Assembly (NCBI GenBank): GCA_016764915.1
Contig: JAESQY010000153.1
Coordinates: 102,251-166,250 of the forward strand
From: Aliivibrio sp.
Lineage (GTDB): Bacteria > Pseudomonadota > Gammaproteobacteria > Enterobacterales > Vibrionaceae
Length of the DNA: 64,000 bases
Reading direction: 5' to 3'
Below are positions 10,269 through 19,810 of this stretch, piece by piece. Within the stretch, counting starts at the first letter, position 1. Each line of letters starts with the position of its first letter. The position numbers and the translations under genes were made by a program. The notes under the pieces are model-generated. The model did not search any database. It saw nothing but the letters and a program-made list of their open reading frames with translations, and was not told the DNA's origin.

Positions 10269-10601
10269 TTAACTGGCCTTTTTGAGCTGAATGTAATCGT
10301 CCATAATGCGCACCGGATAAATGGTTAATTTATGCTCTGGATTCTCAAGGCAAACCCCTGTTTTAAGGTGAAAATGTTGTTTATACAGAGGCGATGAGAC
10401 ATAGGTATGATCATCGATCGAACCCATTATGCCTCTTGAAATCACATTGGCTTCCCCAATAGGATCGTAATTTGATACTGCATACAGGCTCTGCTGTCGT
10501 TGGCAGTAGAAAATGGCGACTTGCTGTTGATCAAATTGGGCGCAAACGCCAGCATTAGGAGCTAACTCTTCTTTCCTACAAATATTGGTCCACGAAGTCA
10601 T
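10269..10601 (-). CDS. nirD: Nitrite reductase (NADH) small subunit
   Basis: NirD is the small, Rieske-fold subunit of the cytoplasmic NADH-dependent nitrite reductase. The 110-residue sequence starts MTSWTNICRKEEL and contains FYCQRQQSLYAVSNYDPIGEA and ISRGIMGS, which match the family. As is normal for NirD, it lacks the Cys/His ligands of a real Rieske cluster. It follows nirB by 3 bases, so the two are clearly cotranscribed and probably translationally linked. Confidence 0.96.
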   Translation of the reverse strand: MTSWTNICRKEELAPNAGVCAQFDQQQVAIFYCQRQQSLYAVSNYDPIGEANVISRGIMGSIDDHTYVSSPLYKQHFHLKTGVCLENPEHKLTIYPVRIMDDYIQLKKAS

Positions 10602-10604
10602 AAT

Positions 10605-13175
10605 TTATCCTATCAATGAGTTTGTTAAATCAACGCTGTCGATTATATTCTGGCTTTTTGGCTGGTGAGGAAATCGCTGGTCTCGAGTGGTCATAAACGA
10701 CAGGTTGTCATCAGTATCACTGCTATTAACAAAGTGCTGAAAACGTTTGAGCTTTTCAGGACTCTCAATGGTGGTTTTCCACTCACATTGGTAGTTTTTC
10801 ACGTTATGGGCCATCTCGGCTTCAAGTTCATTGGCAATCCCCAAACTGTCTTCGATAATCACCTTTTTGAGATATTCTAAGCCGCCATCTAAATTCTCAA
10901 GCCATACGGAGGTTCGTTGCAGACGATCTGCAGTTCGTATATAGAACATCAAGAAGCGATCAATGTATTTTTGCAGTAGTTGGTTATTCAGATCGGTGGC
11001 AAACAGATCTCCATGACGAGGACGCATGCCACCATTACCACATACATAGAGGTTCCAACCTTTGTCGGTGGCAATAATGCCAACATCTTTGGTTTGAGCT
11101 TCAGCGCATTCTCGTGTACAACCAGAGACAGCGAACTTAAGCTTATGAGGCGAGCGTAATCCTTTGTAGCGATTCTCGATAGCAATGGCAAAACCGACGC
11201 TATCGTTGACACCATATCGACACCAAGTACTGCCAACGCACGATTTAACCGTGCGTACTGACTTGCCATAGGCATGACCAGTTTCAAAACCAGCATCAAT
11301 CAGGATTTTCCATATGGTTGGTAACTCATGCAGTTGAGCACCAAATAGGTCAACCCGCTGGCCACCAGTAATTTTTGTATAGAGGTCAAATTGTTTGGCA
11401 ACTTCCCCTAATATGATTAACTTATCAGGGGTGATTTCGCCGCCTGCAATTCGAGGAACAACCGAATAGGTGCCATCTTTTTGCATATTGCCCAAGTAGA
11501 TGTCATTGGTATCTTGCAGTTCCAGGTGCTGATCGTTAAGTACATAGTCATTCCAATATGAGGCAAGAATAGAACCTACGGCCGGTTTACACACTTCGCA
11601 GCCCAATCCTTGACCGTGACTCTCAAGAAGTTGATCAAACTGGGTAATTTTTTTGACTCGGATGATGTCGGCAAGTTGTTGACGAGAGTAGGAAAAGTGT
11701 TCACATATATCACTTTTCACTTCAAATCCTAGACTAGACAGCTCGGATTCCAATACCTGTTTTGCCAGTGATGAGCAGCCACCACAGCCAGTGGATGCTT
11801 TAGTGGACGTCTTAAGCTCAGACATTGTGGTGCAACCTGCAGCGACCGCTTGTTTAATATCGCCTTTGGTCACATCAAAGCATGAACAGATAGAAGCACT
11901 ATCTGGCAGAGCATCAATGCCTAAGCCGCTGCTGGCACTTTCATCCCCATGGTTAGGCAGAATCAATACGGATGGGTTTTCAGGCAGAGTCATGTCATTT
12001 AATAGGGTTTGCAGTAACGTGCCATACGCCTCAGCATCACCAACAAGCACTGCGCCGACGATCTTCTTACCATCAGCAGAGACGATCAAACGTTTATAGA
12101 TTTGCTCTATCTCATCGTTATAGGTGTATGACTGGGCGCCGGGAGTATTACCGTGAACATCACCAATACTGGCCACATCAACCCCAAGCAGTTTGAGCTT
12201 GGTACTCATGTCGGCACCTGCAAAAGTATCATCATTGCCCGCTATGTGTGACGCGGTCACTTTGGCCATTTGATATCCAGGGGCAACTAAACCAAAGATT
12301 TTATTCTGCCACAGTGCGCACTCACCAATGGCGTAGATATTTTCAACATTTGTTTGGCAGTGGTCATTGATAACGATGCCGCCTCTCTCTCCAATATCTA
12401 GACCAAATTGACGTGCTAATTCATCTTGTGGTCGAATGCCAGCCGAGAAGACGATGGTATCGGTTTCTAAAAAACTGCCATCAGCAAAATTTATTCGATA
12501 GCGACACGTTTCCCCTTCAATGATTTCACTGGTGGCCTTTTCGGTGTGTACCTGAACACCTAACTCTTCAATTTTACGACGCAGTAGTCTGCCGCCGCCG
12601 TCATCAAGTTGTACGGCCATTAAGCGAGGGGCAAATTCAACAATATGAGTTTCCAATCCTAAGTGAGTGAGCGCGTTGGCAGCCTCTAAGCCAAGTAGAC
12701 CTCCGCCGATCACCACGCCAACTTTGCTTTGTGAACCTGATGCCGTGATTTTTTCAAGATCATCAATGGTACGATAGACATGGCAGTGCTCTTTGTCATT
12801 ACCAGGAATAGGTGGAACAAAAGGAAAGGAGCCTGTAGCAAGCACTAATTTATCATATGACTCAATGCGGCCACTGCTGGTAATGACTTGATTATTGGCC
12901 GTATCCAGAGTGGTCACTTTGTCATTAAGGACAAAGTTAATGCCATTTTGTTGATAGTAGTGCGCATCGGTCAGTGCAAGATCATCTGCAGATTTTCCTG
13001 AGAAATAGCCACTTAATTGAACCCGGTCATAGGCGAGTCGGGACTCTTCCGAGAAAGTAATAATGTCATACTGCTCATTGGCACTTTTTATTAAGTTATC
13101 GATAAATTTATGGCCTACCATACCATTACCGACCACAATAATCCGTTGTCTAGTTTGTGTTGGATTACTCATCAT
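10605..13175 (-). CDS. nirB: Nitrite reductase (NADH) large subunit
   Basis: NirB reduces nitrite to ammonium with NADH, using FAD, a [2Fe-2S] centre, siroheme and a [4Fe-4S] cluster. The 856-residue sequence shows an N-terminal FAD/NAD oxidoreductase part (VVGNGMVGHKF, VVIGGGLLGLEAA and IYAIGECA). A BFD-like cysteine segment near residues 420-490 follows (CSCFDVTK and TGCGGC). The C-terminal siroheme/Fe-S domain carries CVGSTWCRYG and VSGCTRECAE, which hold the four cluster cysteines. A gaaggg ribosome site precedes the ATG. It lies between cobA and nirD; CobA supplies the siroheme precursor, so grouping these genes makes functional sense. Confidence 0.97.
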   Translation of the reverse strand: MMSNPTQTRQRIIVVGNGMVGHKFIDNLIKSANEQYDIITFSEESRLAYDRVQLSGYFSGKSADDLALTDAHYYQQNGINFVLNDKVTTLDTANNQVITSSGRIESYDKLVLATGSFPFVPPIPGNDKEHCHVYRTIDDLEKITASGSQSKVGVVIGGGLLGLEAANALTHLGLETHIVEFAPRLMAVQLDDGGGRLLRRKIEELGVQVHTEKATSEIIEGETCRYRINFADGSFLETDTIVFSAGIRPQDELARQFGLDIGERGGIVINDHCQTNVENIYAIGECALWQNKIFGLVAPGYQMAKVTASHIAGNDDTFAGADMSTKLKLLGVDVASIGDVHGNTPGAQSYTYNDEIEQIYKRLIVSADGKKIVGAVLVGDAEAYGTLLQTLLNDMTLPENPSVLILPNHGDESASSGLGIDALPDSASICSCFDVTKGDIKQAVAAGCTTMSELKTSTKASTGCGGCSSLAKQVLESELSSLGFEVKSDICEHFSYSRQQLADIIRVKKITQFDQLLESHGQGLGCEVCKPAVGSILASYWNDYVLNDQHLELQDTNDIYLGNMQKDGTYSVVPRIAGGEITPDKLIILGEVAKQFDLYTKITGGQRVDLFGAQLHELPTIWKILIDAGFETGHAYGKSVRTVKSCVGSTWCRYGVNDSVGFAIAIENRYKGLRSPHKLKFAVSGCTRECAEAQTKDVGIIATDKGWNLYVCGNGGMRPRHGDLFATDLNNQLLQKYIDRFLMFYIRTADRLQRTSVWLENLDGGLEYLKKVIIEDSLGIANELEAEMAHNVKNYQCEWKTTIESPEKLKRFQHFVNSSDTDDNLSFMTTRDQRFPHQPKSQNIIDSVDLTNSLIG

Positions 13176-13207
13176 TGTTTCCCTTCCGTAGGTGATTTTA
13201 AATTATT

Positions 13208-14095
13208 TTAGGCTGACAGTTGAATCAATTTATCAATCGAATGACTGACTGGTTGCTTAGTATCGGCGGTATAAACACGGTTATTAAACCATTGCAGTTG
13301 CTCAGCTAAGGAGATTACTTCACCCACCATAATTAGAGCCGGTGATTGAATGTGGTAGTCAACAACAAGAGATGACAGTTGGGATAAGCTGCCAGTAATG
13401 ACACGTTGTTGTGGGCAGCATCCATTTTCGATAATGGCAACGGGAGTTGCCGCATGTAAACCTGCTTTGATTAACTGAATCTCTATCATGGTTGATTTAC
13501 TCAATCCCATGTAGAACACTAAAGTGTGCTGGAGGCTGGCCAGTGCATGCCAGTTAATATCGAGATCTTTTTCTGCGTGGGCGGTGACAAAAGTGCATCC
13601 TTGCGACAGCCCACGGTGTGTGAGGGGGATCCCTGCATAGCTACTGCAACCTGCAGCTGCAGTGATCCCGGGGGTGATGGTGACATCAATATTGTGTTGC
13701 TTAAGAATTAACATCTCTTCAGCGCCGCGACCGAACACAAATGCATCGCCTCCTTTTAAGCGACAGACACTGAGCCCTTGTTTCGCTTTGGCAATAATCA
13801 GTTGATTAATTTCATCTTGCGTTGAGCTATGGCCCCCTTTTGCTTTGCCTACATATAGTACTTCCGCAGAAGTGGGCAACAGCGTTCTTATCTCTTGGCT
13901 GACTAAGTTGTCGTAAATAATAACGTCTGATCTTTGAATGATTTTTAATGCTTTGATAGTAAGCAGGTCTGGATCGCCCGGTCCGGCACCAACTAAATTG
14001 ACCACACCAGACTTAATGGCTGCCACGTTGTTGGAATCGAAATTGTCAGAGCTAAAGGTAATCACTCCATTTTGACTCTTTTCATATTTCATCAT
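13208..14095 (-). CDS. cobA: Uroporphyrinogen-III C-methyltransferase
   Basis: SUMT adds two methyl groups from SAM to uroporphyrinogen III, making precorrin-2 for siroheme. The 295-residue protein has about 25 extra N-terminal residues, then the family signature VNLVGAGPGDPDLLTIKAL. It also has LKGGDAFVFGRGAEE, TPGITAAAGCSSYAGIPLTHRG and FYMGLS. It is a stand-alone SUMT without the CysG dehydrogenase/ferrochelatase part, so those steps must be encoded elsewhere. It is the first gene of the minus-strand nitrite operon. Its ATG is preceded by AGGAA and, 43 bases further, by a sigma-54 promoter. Siroheme made here would serve NirB. Confidence 0.95.
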   Translation of the reverse strand: MMKYEKSQNGVITFSSDNFDSNNVAAIKSGVVNLVGAGPGDPDLLTIKALKIIQRSDVIIYDNLVSQEIRTLLPTSAEVLYVGKAKGGHSSTQDEINQLIIAKAKQGLSVCRLKGGDAFVFGRGAEEMLILKQHNIDVTITPGITAAAGCSSYAGIPLTHRGLSQGCTFVTAHAEKDLDINWHALASLQHTLVFYMGLSKSTMIEIQLIKAGLHAATPVAIIENGCCPQQRVITGSLSQLSSLVVDYHIQSPALIMVGEVISLAEQLQWFNNRVYTADTKQPVSHSIDKLIQLSA

Positions 14096-14137
14096 TCAAT
14101 TCCTTAATGCTATTTAATATTTCGATAGTTCTCATAG

Positions 14138-14153
14138 AGCAAAGAGGATGCCA
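14138..14153 (-). promoter_or_regulatory. Sigma-54 promoter for cobA-nirBD
   Basis: On the minus strand the sequence reads TGGCATCCTCTTTGCT. GG and GC are separated by exactly 10 bases, and the match to the TGGCAC-N5-TTGCW consensus is close. It lies 43 bases before the cobA start codon. Confidence 0.85.
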
Positions 14154-14449
14154 ATTCGTTAACAAAAAGAATGAAGAAATAATTTATTCTTTATAATCAA
14201 TGTAATAAAGAGGATGTGAACGAAGTTGTTTAAATTAATAGCTGCGTTGATAGTGTGAAAATAGAATGAATTTGTTCGGTTGTGGTGCGACACACACCAA
14301 AATGAAGCGCTTATTCATTCACAAATGGGGAATATCTCAGATTTCAAGTAGCTTAAATTGGATGCTGTAAATAAATTAATTAGTTAACTCGCTGTTTTTA
14401 TGTGGAATGTTCTGAATCCAGAGCCAAAGTTTGAGCTAGATTGTATTAT

Positions 14450-14465
14450 TGGTGTGCTCCTTGCT
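14450..14465 (+). promoter_or_regulatory. Sigma-54 promoter for nasA
   Basis: TGGTGTGCTCCTTGCT has the invariant GG and GC with 10 bases between them. It lies 46 bases before the nasA start. The -24 element deviates (TGT for CAC), so it may be weaker than the cobA-side promoter. Confidence 0.75.
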
Positions 14466-14511
14466 CTTTATTAATATAGAGAGAATCACAACGTATTGAT
14501 TAAGAGGAAGC

Positions 14512-17016
14512 ATGATGTTGACGAAGAGTCCTTGGATAAAAACCACTTGCGCCTATTGTGGAGTCGGGTGCGGAGTGGAAGCGAAACCGAACTCAGAAGG
14601 TTTACTTGATGTACGTGGTGATCAAGACCACCCATCTAACTATGGGCGATTGTGCTCGAAAGGAATGGCACTTGGTGAAACCGTGACCCACCAAGGTCGG
14701 ATGCTTCATCCCTCAATTGATGGTATTGAATCTGATTGGGATAGTACGCTTGATTATGTTGCTGAGAAGTTTACCGATACGATAGAAAAGTATGGACCAG
14801 ATTCTGTTGCTTTTTATGTATCGGGTCAGCTACTAACCGAAGATTACTATGTTGCCAATAAGTTGATGAAAGGCTTTATTGGCAGTGGAAACATTGATAC
14901 TAATTCACGTCTGTGTATGTCGTCCACGGTGGCAGGGCACAAGCGGGCATTTGGTGCTGATACTGTCCCTATTTGTTACCAAGATCTTGAAAATGCAGAT
15001 TTAGTGGTGATTACTGGTTCTAACCTCGCGTGGTGCCATCCCGTGCTTTTTCAAAGATTGCGCGCTGCTAAACAGCAGAGGCCTGAGTTGTTCGTAGTGG
15101 TGATTGACCCGCGTAAAACGGCGACTTGTGATATTGCTGATCTGCATTTGGCGATACAACCTGGCTCTGATGTCGCTCTGTTTAATGGTTTACTTCGTTA
15201 TTTATCAACTTCCGGTCATTTGAATCACGATTTTATTAATAAGCATACTCAAGGATTTGATGATGCTTTATATTCCGCACAGACTGATTGTCAAAGTGAT
15301 GAACAACGTGCTGATTTATTAGGCATTAACTGCGCTGATATTGAGCGTTTTTACCATGTATTTAGCAGCACGGAAAAAGTGGTGACGATCTACTCTCAAG
15401 GGGTTAACCAATCATCGCAAGGCACGGATAAAGTGAATAGCATCATCAATTGTCATCTTGCGACGGGTAGAATCGGTAAGGAGGGAATGGGACCATTTTC
15501 AGTGACCGGACAGCCCAATGCAATGGGAGGTCGAGAGGTGGGGGGGCTTGCTAATACACTGGCAGCACATATGGACTTTGATAATCCAACGCACCATCAG
15601 ATGATCAGTAACTACTGGAAAACTGAAAAACTTGCAAAAAATCCCGGCTTGAAAGCGATTGACTTGTTTGATGCTATTGAAGATGGAACCATCAAAGCAG
15701 TATGGATCATGGCAACCAACCCCGTAGTGAGTTTACCGGACAGTAATAAGATAAAACAATCGCTGTTAAAGTGTCCGCTGGTGGTAGTTTCAGATTGTAT
15801 GGCTGATACGGATACAACCAGAGCGGCCAATGTATTGTTGCCCGCTCAAGGTTGGAGCGAGAAATCAGGCACAGTGACCAACTCTGAACGACGCATTTCG
15901 CGTCAGCGTAGAGTGTTGCCGACTCCAGGAGAAGGTAAGCCTGATTGGTGGATTATTTCGCAACTGGCACAACGAATGGGTTTTGAAAGTGCTTTTGATT
16001 ATGTCCATGAGGGCGAGATTTTTGATGAATATGTGAAAATGACGGGGCTGGACAACAGAGATGGACTCAAGCGAGATTTAAACTTAATCGGTTTAGCCAA
16101 CCTGTCTGCTGAGGGATATAACCGATTAACTCCACAGCAGTGGCCAGTGAATAGTGTTCAAAAGCAGATAGTTCATCAAAGGTTGTTTGGAAATAATCGT
16201 TTTTATACCGCTAATGGTAAAGCAAACTTTATTGCGGTGACATACCAACAACCCAAAAGCAGCTGCAGTGAAGCGTATCCTTTGATTTTAAACAGTGGCC
16301 GAGTACGTGATCATTGGCACACCATGACACGTACGGGCCTCACGGCTCGGCTTGGCGCTCATACTCCAGAACCGTATGTCTCGGTGAACCCAAAATTAGC
16401 TTCAGAGCGTGGCATATCTGAAGGGGATATCGCGATAATAAGCAGTAAATTGGGTGAGGTTAAGGTAAGGGTCTCTTTTACTCAATCCATAGCGAGTAAT
16501 CAGCTTTTTGTACCGATTCACTGGAGCGAAAGCAGTGCCAGTAATGCTAAAGTCTCCGCGCTTATTAGTCCAAATCAAGATGTGAATTCAGGCCAACCAG
16601 AGTATAAATATACACCCGTTCATCTCAAAAAATGGCATTTTAAAAGTGATGCACAATTGTTATCAAGAGAGCCCCTTGACTTAATGAATTTTGATTATTG
16701 GGCGAAGCAAAAAGTAGATCAGGGCTATCTATACCGTATTGCAAGTAAGTTATCTCCGTTTGAATTGATGATGGAGCTGTCAACATTGTGCCAATTTGAA
16801 TTGGGCAAAGAACTGGTTTTTAAAGCGGAACAACCAACGGCAGAGTCAACTTATCGATATGCCAACGTGACTTCTAAGCGGATGACAACCGCTTATGTAA
16901 TCAGTGATAACTTGCAGCAACAAGACCTTGATTGGTTACAGACGCTACTGCTTGAAACGGTCGATGAAGAAATTGAACGCAGTGTTATATCAGGGATGTT
17001 TGAACATATTGAGTGA
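14512..17016 (+). CDS. nasA: Assimilatory nitrate reductase, catalytic subunit
   Basis: NasA reduces nitrate to nitrite in the cytoplasm with a molybdopterin guanine dinucleotide cofactor. The 834-residue protein has the N-terminal [4Fe-4S] ligands at C13, C16, C20 and C48 (CAYCGVGC ... LCSKG). The molybdenum-ligand region SRLCMSSTVAGHKRAFGAD lies near residue 141. Later come GQPNAMGGREVGG and the C-terminal cofactor-binding segment NSGRVRDHWHTMTRTG. No twin-arginine signal is present. The BFD-like [2Fe-2S] domain found at the C-terminus of some NasA proteins is missing, and no NasB/NasC-type electron donor lies beside it, so the electron source is unclear. A gagga ribosome site precedes ATGATG. 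Confidence 0.95.
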   Translation: MMLTKSPWIKTTCAYCGVGCGVEAKPNSEGLLDVRGDQDHPSNYGRLCSKGMALGETVTHQGRMLHPSIDGIESDWDSTLDYVAEKFTDTIEKYGPDSVAFYVSGQLLTEDYYVANKLMKGFIGSGNIDTNSRLCMSSTVAGHKRAFGADTVPICYQDLENADLVVITGSNLAWCHPVLFQRLRAAKQQRPELFVVVIDPRKTATCDIADLHLAIQPGSDVALFNGLLRYLSTSGHLNHDFINKHTQGFDDALYSAQTDCQSDEQRADLLGINCADIERFYHVFSSTEKVVTIYSQGVNQSSQGTDKVNSIINCHLATGRIGKEGMGPFSVTGQPNAMGGREVGGLANTLAAHMDFDNPTHHQMISNYWKTEKLAKNPGLKAIDLFDAIEDGTIKAVWIMATNPVVSLPDSNKIKQSLLKCPLVVVSDCMADTDTTRAANVLLPAQGWSEKSGTVTNSERRISRQRRVLPTPGEGKPDWWIISQLAQRMGFESAFDYVHEGEIFDEYVKMTGLDNRDGLKRDLNLIGLANLSAEGYNRLTPQQWPVNSVQKQIVHQRLFGNNRFYTANGKANFIAVTYQQPKSSCSEAYPLILNSGRVRDHWHTMTRTGLTARLGAHTPEPYVSVNPKLASERGISEGDIAIISSKLGEVKVRVSFTQSIASNQLFVPIHWSESSASNAKVSALISPNQDVNSGQPEYKYTPVHLKKWHFKSDAQLLSREPLDLMNFDYWAKQKVDQGYLYRIASKLSPFELMMELSTLCQFELGKELVFKAEQPTAESTYRYANVTSKRMTTAYVISDNLQQQDLDWLQTLLLETVDEEIERSVISGMFEHIE

Positions 17017-17049
17017 AGGTGTTTTTGTATTGAAGCCTTCACTTACGTA

Positions 17050-17874
17050 TTAAACCACTAACTTAGGAGTCACACTATTTGAACGTAATTTCCTGTCATG
17101 CGTTGGCGCATCAAAGTGGCTCTGAATTAGCTTTTGAGTGATCTTATGTTGAGGATCGGCAAATACTTGCTGCGTTGGCCCTTCTTCAACTACTTCGCCA
17201 TGATGCATGACCATTACTTTATCTGTAATGTGCTTTACCACGCCGAGATGCTGAGATACATAGATAAAGGAGATTGCCATCTCCTCTTGCAACTCTAAAA
17301 ATAGGTTAATTATTTGCGAACGAGTGGCCATATCCAACCCATTTAATGCCTCATCTGCGACGATAATACTGGGTTGAAGAATCAATGCTCTAGCTAAGGA
17401 TATTCTCTGTTTTTGTCCTGTAGCTAACATTTGAGGGTAAAAATAGGCATGCTCTGGCAGTAGACCAACACGTTTTAAAGTGGCAAAAATACGTTTTTCA
17501 CGAGCTTGAGGACTCATGTTGGTATTTCGTTTTAATGGCCCTTCAAGAATTCTGCCTATCTGCACGCGAGGGTTAAGAGAAGTGTTAGGATCTTGAAAAA
17601 TCATTCGAATTAAGCCGCTGCGGTTTTGGTAATCTTTGTGTTTCAGTTCCTCACCATTTACCGAAATGATGCCCGCAGTTGGTTCCACTACTCCAGCTAA
17701 CATTCGAGCAAGTGTCGATTTTCCTGACCCATTTTGACCAATAAAACCTAGGGTCTTCCCCGCTTCCAAAGAGAAAGACACGGGTTGTACTGCTTTTATG
17801 TGGCGCTGCTTGAACAGCCCCGTTCTAAATTTATAATCTTTTTGCAGGTCGGTTACTTCAAGAAGCGCACTCAT
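17050..17874 (-). CDS. sapF: Peptide/polyamine ABC transporter, ATP-binding protein SapF
   Basis: One of the two ATPases of the SapABCDF system, known for antimicrobial peptide resistance and, in E. coli, putrescine export. The 274-residue protein has Walker A GQNGSGKS, an unusual signature [15 protein letters not shown] in place of LSGGQ, and Walker [13 protein letters not shown]. The start chosen (17874) overlaps the sapD stop as ATGA and has GGAGA 7 bases upstream; a longer reading adds five residues that do not look native. It is the last gene of the sap operon. Confidence 0.95.
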   Translation of the reverse strand: MSALLEVTDLQKDYKFRTGLFKQRHIKAVQPVSFSLEAGKTLGFIGQNGSGKSTLARMLAGVVEPTAGIISVNGEELKHKDYQNRSGLIRMIFQDPNTSLNPRVQIGRILEGPLKRNTNMSPQAREKRIFATLKRVGLLPEHAYFYPQMLATGQKQRISLARALILQPSIIVADEALNGLDMATRSQIINLFLELQEEMAISFIYVSQHLGVVKHITDKVMVMHHGEVVEEGPTQQVFADPQHKITQKLIQSHFDAPTHDRKLRSNSVTPKLVV

Positions 17875-18923
17875 GATTCGTCTCCACACGGTGGTGATTT
17901 TTTCTCATTCTTTTTCTTACTGGACGGACACTTTTCTACATAGTTAAGAGGGAAGTGACAGCTAAACTTGTGATCTTTTAAACGTCGTCGTTTAGGCATC
18001 TGAACACAGGTTCGTTGAGCTTGTGGACAACGTGGACCAAGTCGGCAACCGATAGGGAGATGCTGCAGTGGCGGAATTGAACCCGGCAGTGATTCTAAGA
18101 TCGATTTATGCGGAATGGTCTCTTTACTAAAGTCTGGCATTGCTCGTAGTAAGGCCACGGTATAAGGATGCTTGGGCGAATCTAATATCTGTTTTCGGCT
18201 GCCGGACTCTACCGACTGACCACAATACATAACGGTGATGCGATCCACCCATTGAGTGACTGTTGTTAAATCATGGCTAATCAATAATATGGTCGTATCA
18301 CTGAGTTGGTTAAGGCGACTCAAAAGACGAAATATTTGAGACTGAGTAATTGGATCGAGATCGTTTGTCGGTTCATCAGCAATGAGCAGTCGAGGTTTTT
18401 TCGCGATAGCCATGGCGATCATTAATTTTTGGCATTCACCATCTGTTAATTGATACGGATAGCATTTCATGAAGCTCTTGTGATTCTTAATACCCACTTT
18501 GTGGAGCAAGGCAATGGCTTGTTTTCTTCGCCATTGAACTCTTTGCCACCAACGACCCTCAAAACTTGCCGATGGTATCGACTCTTCAAGCTGGTGCCCA
18601 ACCTCTTCAGAAGGGTCAAGGCAAGAAGAGGCTTCTTGAAATACCATGGCCAATTCGCGGCCAATGATCTTCCTTCTTTCTCGAGTGCTTAAAGTGAGAA
18701 GATCGATATTGCCCAATCGCATTCTATCAGCAGTGATACGCCAATTGTCTTTGGTGATACCGATAATAGCCTTAGCAATAAGACTTTTCCCCGATCCTGA
18801 CTCTCCCACTAAACCTCGTATCTCACCTTCATTAAGTGTCAGACTTACGCGGTCTACGGCTTTAACCATGCCATGCGGGGTATCTATCTCTATGGTCAGG
18901 TGGCGAATATCAAGTAATGGCAT
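17871..18923 (-). CDS. sapD: Peptide ABC transporter, ATP-binding protein SapD
   Basis: The second ATPase of the Sap system, 350 residues. It has Walker A GESGSGKS, a degenerate signature LTDGECQK, Walker [13 protein letters not shown], and a switch histidine in ILLISHDL. The oligopeptide-transporter C-terminal motif follows, with cysteines in [14 protein letters not shown]. The C-terminus is strongly basic ([10 protein letters not shown]). In E. coli SapD also supports Trk potassium uptake. The start overlaps the sapC stop by one base and the end overlaps sapF. Confidence 0.95.
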   Translation of the reverse strand: MPLLDIRHLTIEIDTPHGMVKAVDRVSLTLNEGEIRGLVGESGSGKSLIAKAIIGITKDNWRITADRMRLGNIDLLTLSTRERRKIIGRELAMVFQEASSCLDPSEEVGHQLEESIPSASFEGRWWQRVQWRRKQAIALLHKVGIKNHKSFMKCYPYQLTDGECQKLMIAMAIAKKPRLLIADEPTNDLDPITQSQIFRLLSRLNQLSDTTILLISHDLTTVTQWVDRITVMYCGQSVESGSRKQILDSPKHPYTVALLRAMPDFSKETIPHKSILESLPGSIPPLQHLPIGCRLGPRCPQAQRTCVQMPKRRRLKDHKFSCHFPLNYVEKCPSSKKKNEKKSPPCGDES

Positions 18924-19810
18924 TATTCAGTTCCAGCTTCTATCGCATGACGAAATCCATCGCCGACTAAATTGACAACAATAACCGTAAAAGTGATGAA
19001 TAACCCCGGAAGTGTCACCGTCCAAGGTGCAATGTAGATAAGTTCTACAGAATCACCCAGTAATGCTCCCCATTCAGGGCTTGGTGCTTGTGCACCTAAA
19101 CCTAAAAACCCCATTGCTGTGATATCCAAAATAGCAACCGAGATAGCTAGGGTCATTTCAGCTACGATAACAGACATAATATTAGGAAGGATGGAATACC
19201 ACAGTAGATAGAAGTTATTTTCGCCATCCAAACGAGCGGCGATGATGTAATCTTTTTCAACTTCATTATGAACGGCTGTATACACCGAGCGTATGAAGCG
19301 GGGGATTAACGAAAACCAGATAGCTAACAGTATGTTAAATTCACCGGCGCCTAGAAAAGCGACAAAAATAATGGCTAATAACATCGAAGGGATAGACATA
19401 ATAGTGTCTAGAAGGTGATTCAGAACACTGGATAATAAACCTTTGGTCATGCCAGCAAAAACGCCAATGACACAGCCAATAACCGCAGACAATAAGGCCA
19501 CTATAATCGCATAACCGAACGTAAGTCTCGATCCAGCAATGAGGCGAGATAGGATATCCCTACCTAGATCATCGGTGCCTAAAAAGTACTCTATAGTACC
19601 CTCGTTGCTCCATGAGGGCGGTTGCAATAGTATGCCAGACTTCCACTGTGCATCATAAGGAGCTATCCAAGGAGCAAGGATTGTTACTAACACAAGAATC
19701 AACAGGCACCAAAGTCCAAACATGCCGATTGAGTTCGAACGATAGCTATTCCAGAAGCGCTCTTGCTGAGTAGGAACATGATCTTCTTGATAAACATTAT
19801 TAGATAGCAT
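18923..19810 (-). CDS. sapC: Peptide ABC transporter permease SapC
   Basis: Inner-membrane permease of the Sap system, 295 residues, DppC/OppC-like. It has an N-terminal cytoplasmic tail with [14 protein letters not shown], one helix, a periplasmic loop with [17 protein letters not shown], and five further helices. The coupling loop contains AARLDGENN. Start and end overlap both neighbours (sapB by 11 bases, sapD by 1), so the genes are translated together. Confidence 0.95.
   Translation of the reverse strand: MLSNNVYQEDHVPTQQERFWNSYRSNSIGMFGLWCLLILVLVTILAPWIAPYDAQWKSGILLQPPSWSNEGTIEYFLGTDDLGRDILSRLIAGSRLTFGYAIIVALLSAVIGCVIGVFAGMTKGLLSSVLNHLLDTIMSIPSMLLAIIFVAFLGAGEFNILLAIWFSLIPRFIRSVYTAVHNEVEKDYIIAARLDGENNFYLLWYSILPNIMSVIVAEMTLAISVAILDITAMGFLGLGAQAPSPEWGALLGDSVELIYIAPWTVTLPGLFITFTVIVVNLVGDGFRHAIEAGTE

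Larger units (their letters stand above)
14096..14511. promoter_or_regulatory. Divergent control region of the nitrate assimilation genes
   Basis: This 416-base gene-free region separates cobA and nasA. It has a sigma-54 promoter at each end, pointing outward. The middle contains an inverted repeat TGGTG-N7-CACCA (14283-14299), a candidate activator site, and long AT-rich stretches that could bend the DNA. Enhancer-dependent promoters need an upstream activator such as NtrC; which protein binds here cannot be told by eye. Confidence 0.7.

Noticed and set aside
17013..17042. Inverted repeat GTGAAGG/CCTTCAC between nasA and sapF as terminator
   Set aside because: The loop is long and neither side has a T-run, so it is not called.
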